From NCBI RefSeq assembly GCF_030445035.2, contig NC_080682.1, forward strand, positions 35,942,770-36,006,769: a stretch of DNA of 64,000 nt. Direction: 5' to 3'. Below, one piece after another: positions 59,627 through 64,000 of the stretch; the stretch's first letter is position 1; every line of letters starts with the position of its first letter. Below the pieces are notes generated by a model. It did no database searches and was not told the DNA's origin. It worked only from the letters and a program-made list of their open reading frames with translations. Position numbers and translations under genes: made by a program. This DNA comes from Dasypus novemcinctus. Lineage: Eukaryota > Chordata > Mammalia > Cingulata > Dasypodidae.

Positions 59627-62600
59627 CTTTTGCAGGCATTTCAAAATCCTTTCTTATTATTTTTATTCAGAGCTAGCGGCCAGATGTTAAATCTGAATTA
59701 AAAATTCAAAACTTAATTTCTGTGAAATAAAAATCCAATTTTCCTTGCATCCCTGACGGGTTTATCAGCAATATAGAGTGCACTCCATTTTGAAAATCTG
59801 TAGAGAAAATCTGTAGAGATTTATAAGATGTTTTGATATACAACTATTTTGAGAATTACATATGTGTGCTTAATTAGTGATCTACATTTCTCTACATATT
59901 CTTCAGATTTCAGTATTGAAAAAGAATTACCAGAATGGGTATCTCAGGGAGAATTCGTCCTGTTACAACCTAAAATTAACATGAAGTTCACTCAGAATTT
60001 ATGGCCAGTGAATTACACATGCCACCATGGTTTGGAGAAAGCCCCACTAACCATGTGTTAGATGGTTGTATTCTATTTACACTTATCCAGTCGTTTTTCA
60101 TTTTCTTGCAGGATAAGATAAATTGATTAATGTAAAGTGATTTAGCACACTATAATTTTAATTGAATAGTATTTACAAGAGGAATTCTAGTAAGAAAGAG
60201 TAAATTAAAGTAATGGAATTTTAATTGTTGGCAGTGAATTTCCCTGAGTCCCATTCTGGTATTTATGTATTTTCTTCCACATTCCTAGAAGGAATAGCCT
60301 TTCATGTTTACCAACAACACATAAGAATTTACTACCTTCCATACAAACTGACATCTTAAACAACAAAAAAAGATTCATCTGTGTCACCTATGGTAAGTTT
60401 ATAACATGGTATGTTCTGATAACAGTATAAGAAAATGTGATTATTGGGTGGAAACTTTAACTATGAGAGCATCTATTGCATGTGCTATAGCACACACAAA
60501 AAGGCATGCAAACTATTAAAGGTATAAATTAATCCTTTCACTATATTTTCTAATGAAAGACAAAATTAGACTAAGGATTACTGTTAAGAATTACCTTAAA
60601 TAGGCAGTTTAGTGTCAGAACAACTTTTTTTTCCTATTAATTATAAAAATTAAAGTGTACGAGATCACCCTCTTTAAATCTATGTGTTCTTCTGGTTGTT
60701 GTTTTATTTCTTCTTTGACTGGGTTTACATATGTGTGTGAAAATTTCAGTGTTGCTAAACTCTTTGTTCAAAGAAGAAAGGAACAGGAAAATAATCTGTG
60801 TGACATGAACCTGTATGAAAAGCCTATTTCGTATTAACTCGTATCTTTTATTATATTTCTGAATTATGTAACAAATTCTCAACTGCATTGATGAGGAAAT
60901 CATATGAGGTTTAAGGAAAGAATATTAATGAATAGGCTAAATATTCAGAACTGGTCAGTTTATTTTACACTCCTCACCATTTCTACCACTGTCTTTTTGC
61001 CATTATTTAAATGATATAAACAGTGTTTGGCTAATAATTCCTTCCTCCATCACTTATGCCTGTAAAACTTTCCTAGGAGTTTTCCTTACTATCTCTATGG
61101 TGAAAAAAATATTATTTCTGTTAATGATAATATTTCTTCTCAGCTGAATGTACTCGTTTCCCTATACCTTTTTAAATTGCAGTGATCATAATATCATTTT
61201 CCCTTAAAATGACAGATGGATTTTTAGGGCTTGTATAGATTAAACACTTATCACGATCTAGAAAACAAGTTAGAATCATTACCTAAAGAATGTACATTTA
61301 GGCACAATTGAAGAACAATTTTTTCAAAGTGGTTTAGAATCAGAGAATTCTGGACTACATATTTGTTTAAACTGCAAGATAGAGATTTACATAAACACTG
61401 AGAAAGACAGCCTTGGTGATTTGGTACCATCTCAACTTTCACAATCTTTTCCCTAAACTGAGAACTCATGGTAGATCTCACAGCTGCACCCTGGAAAACT
61501 TTCCCCCATACTGCTCTACTCTCACAAATGAGATGCAGCACCAAACTCAGTGATTGGAATACCTGACTTCTCATAACTGCAGTGGATAGATTACTGATTC
61601 AGAAAAGCTAATGAGCTTTCATGCTCTGACTCTAATTTATTGGACTGAGATTATTAGGTGATCTTATGAAGTAACTCACCAAACTACTAATAAAGCAATT
61701 ATATTTAAACCAATGTATTTAATATAAATAAATGTATGTGATAACATCATACCATCTTATGAAGAATCAGTATCAATCATAAGAAGAAAAAAGTGAACAA
61801 GCCACCCTTTAAATTATTTTAACTGCTAAACATAATGTGCCCATTACTTATTTTCTTTTTGTTTAAAAAAGTTAAATAGTAAGGCTTAAAGGACTACTGC
61901 AAACCTTAGAGGAATACAAAGAAACTTTCTCATTGATGAAATAATAGTAAATAATTTAAAATTCTCTAGAGTGGACTATTTTTAATATTTCTTACCTGTT
62001 ACCCATTTGATATCTAAAATCATCCTAAAGAAAGTGAGCTTGAATTTGTGAATCAAGGCATCTGATGATAACTTAAGAAACTTGCTACAAAAATATTCAT
62101 TAAAAAAAAAAGGTCATCCAGATATAGCTGCCACATTGAATCCAGACTAAGGTAGAAGATGTGCTATAGTTTCACAGCTTCCTAGGATGCCAGGTAACTC
62201 CTCTTCCCTGTATAATATAGTTCATTGAGGTTCTCTCTATTCTGCAGTCTCTTTTTCCCAATGTAAATAATGTCCCAAGATTGTGCAAAACATGACTCTT
62301 TCATCACGCTCTTAATGCAGCAAGTAGCCACTGAGTACAATCTGACCACACAGCTTGTCTTACAATTACACTGTATCTATCATGTTCTTATTGACTCTTG
62401 CTTTTGTGGATTCAATTATATATAATATTTCTAGCAAAAACCATGAACTATAGACAACTCACACATACTTGGATAATTCATTACTTATATATTTCCTTTA
62501 CCAATTGCCATCACAATCTTATTGACAGCACATTTTATAAATATTATTCCAACATATGAAATATAAATAAGAGAAGTGAATGAGACTCCAGATTATTTTC

Positions 62601-63182
62601 CACAACCACAGCTGCTAATAAACAGTTAGAAAATCTTTTTATGTGTACTTTCAACCATTCTTTGCTATTCAATATAATTGATGCTATATTGGTCTAGTAT
62701 ATCCAAGTGACAATAGTTGCTGAAGGAAAACACAATAATCTCTACCATATTAAAAATTTCCAATTAAGTATAAGCATTTCCTGAGTATTCAGTTGCAGAA
62801 AATTAAAGGAGGCAGTTCATTCATGCTGGAAGAAAGTAATTTGACTCTATGGATAATGCACTTCATTAAAATTAAAAAAAAAATGTAATGGAGGAAATGA
62901 AACTTTTGTTTTTATCTAAATAACATAATTAACAGGAATAAAATATTTTAAGATTAAGTTAATGTTTAAAATATTATTTAATCTTCACTGGTAAAATTAA
63001 ATAATACACATTTATTCTCATTATAAAATTATTTCACAATATATAAAATAAAACAATAGAAAGAAAAGTAATATCATTTAATTAATAAACATAATTAATA
63101 TTCTGTGCATGTCAATCCATAGTTTTGGTAAATTTTATATTATTGTATTCATACTGATATAGTCTTCATCCAAATTTATTTA
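59627..63182. other. Intergenic DNA, nothing recognised
   Basis: About 3.5 kb of AT-rich sequence. Frames at 60637-60903 and 61251-61574 have no family motif. No repeat was named with confidence. Confidence 0.45.
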
Positions 63183-63195
63183 TTTTTCTTTTCAG
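63183..63195 (+). promoter_or_regulatory. Splice acceptor before OR pseudogene
   Basis: 'tttttcttttcag' ends at 63195, 42 bases before the codon that corresponds to the usual start. Distance and form match the acceptor before the intact receptor. Confidence 0.5.
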
Positions 63196-63237
63196 GGTCT
63201 TAACTCATTGCTACATTTTACACACTTACTAAAGTAT

Positions 63238-64000
63238 ATAGAAAACCACATTTCCATTTCTTTGGGGCTTTGTTATCACCAACACATACAAATATTTTAC
63301 TCTGTGCTCTTCTTATTCAATTATGTTTCCATCTTGGTAGGAAGCCTTGTGATCCTTGTCTCCATTAGCTACAAACTCCCTTTATTATCAACCCATGCAC
63401 TATTTCCTGAGCCTTTTATTCTGTATGGACATCTGTTACACCTCTAGTGTTACACCCAAACGGATCAGTGACATGTTAGTAGCGACAAAAAATCATCTCT
63501 TACCAAGCACTTCTTGGGAGGTATTGAGATGTTTATTATTGCTGCCATGGTATTCGATCATTATGTACCGTAAATCTGCAAACCTCTGTACTACGTCATT
63601 ATCATGAACAGGACAAGATGCAACCTTCTAATCCTAGCTGCTTGGGCTGGTTGGGCTCTCCATTCCTTTCTCAGTTTTATCTGATACTAGGTTGCCCTTT
63701 TGCACTCCTAACGAAATTGATCATTATTTTTGTAGTATATTCCCAATGCTGAAAGTTGCCTGTACTGATACCTATTATCACAGGTTTCCTCATAGTTGCA
63801 GATTCAGATATGGTCACCTTAGTAACCTTTGTGGTCCTATTTGTTTTTTATGCCATTATGTTATTCACGCTAAGAAATCATTCAGCTGCTGGAAGACATG
63901 AAGCCCCCTCTACCTGTGGGTCTCATATCACTGTGGTAGTCTTATTCTTTGGTCCAATCTTTGTCTACATAGAACCATCAACCACTTTCCCTGAGGATAA
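63238..64000 (+). pseudogene. Olfactory receptor pseudogene, family 4, cut by window end
   Basis: The start codon position carries ATA instead of ATG, followed by ENHISISLGLCYHQHIQIFYSVLFLFNYVSILVGSLVILVSISY. Frameshifts follow in TM2 (near 63375-63430) and TM3-TM4, seen as shifts among the frames 'DICYTSSVTPKRISDML', 'IIMYRKSANLCTTSL' and '[27 protein letters not shown]'. Text close to the window end encodes a TM6 region like 'STCGSHITVVVLFFGP' and 'TTFPED'. The IDHYFC...LKVACTDT block is typical of families 4A/C/P/S. The last part lies outside the window. Confidence 0.88.

Overview
The window reads as AT-rich nuclear DNA from a placental mammal, very probably a xenarthran (armadillo, sloth or anteater group). 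The organism call rests on at least five near-full-length, tRNA-headed SINEs of the long DAS type, on dimeric tRNA SINEs whose units read like 'gcagatgtggctca...cctcctaaaaaa', and on L1, ERVL and MaLR elements of general mammalian type. No prokaryotic gene organisation, CRISPR array or operon is present.

The host gene content is chemosensory. One olfactory receptor is intact: a family 4 receptor close to OR4C11, plus strand, 25639-26571. Around it lie three olfactory receptor pseudogenes: an OR4C11-like paralogue at 14573-15440, an OR4P-like copy on the minus strand at 37721-38647, and a family 4 copy starting at 63238 and cut by the window end. A vomeronasal type 1 receptor (V1R) pseudogene lies on the minus strand at 9655-10652. 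This fits a class II OR4 gene cluster that grew by local duplication and decay.

Layout: 0.9-8.0 kb, an old L1 with nested insertions (an L1 3' piece, a dimeric SINE, a solo class II LTR). 8.0-11.9 kb, a second L1 piece split by the V1R segment and bounded by a 621-bp inverted repeat of about 99.5% identity. 11.9-17.1 kb, duplication unit A with the dead OR4C11-like gene; its left part matches 21.9-26.5 kb (unit B, live gene) and its right part matches 35.0-37.1 kb (unit C). 17.1-21.6 kb, an ERVL-type LTR, SINEs and ancient L1 remnants. 26.6-35.0 kb, gene-poor DNA with SINEs, a MaLR-type LTR, a MER5A-like hAT fossil and a 28S rRNA pseudogene fragment. 37.7-43.8 kb, the OR4P-like pseudogene, two fresh L1 3'-end insertions and microsatellites. 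43.8-48.9 kb, minus-strand L1 fragments. 48.96-55.14 kb, a degenerate ERVL provirus with both LTRs, itself hit by a GC-rich LTR. 55-63 kb, mostly unrecognised DNA with old L1, LTR and SINE remnants. 63.2 kb to the end, the last olfactory pseudogene.

The clearest unusual signals are the near-identical inverted repeat around the V1R segment, the chimeric A/B/C duplication with a 171-bp identical tract suggesting gene conversion, the 28S rRNA fragment, and tandemly repeated L1 3' units. I found no evidence for a wholly new biological system. All repeat names are by eye, without a database search.
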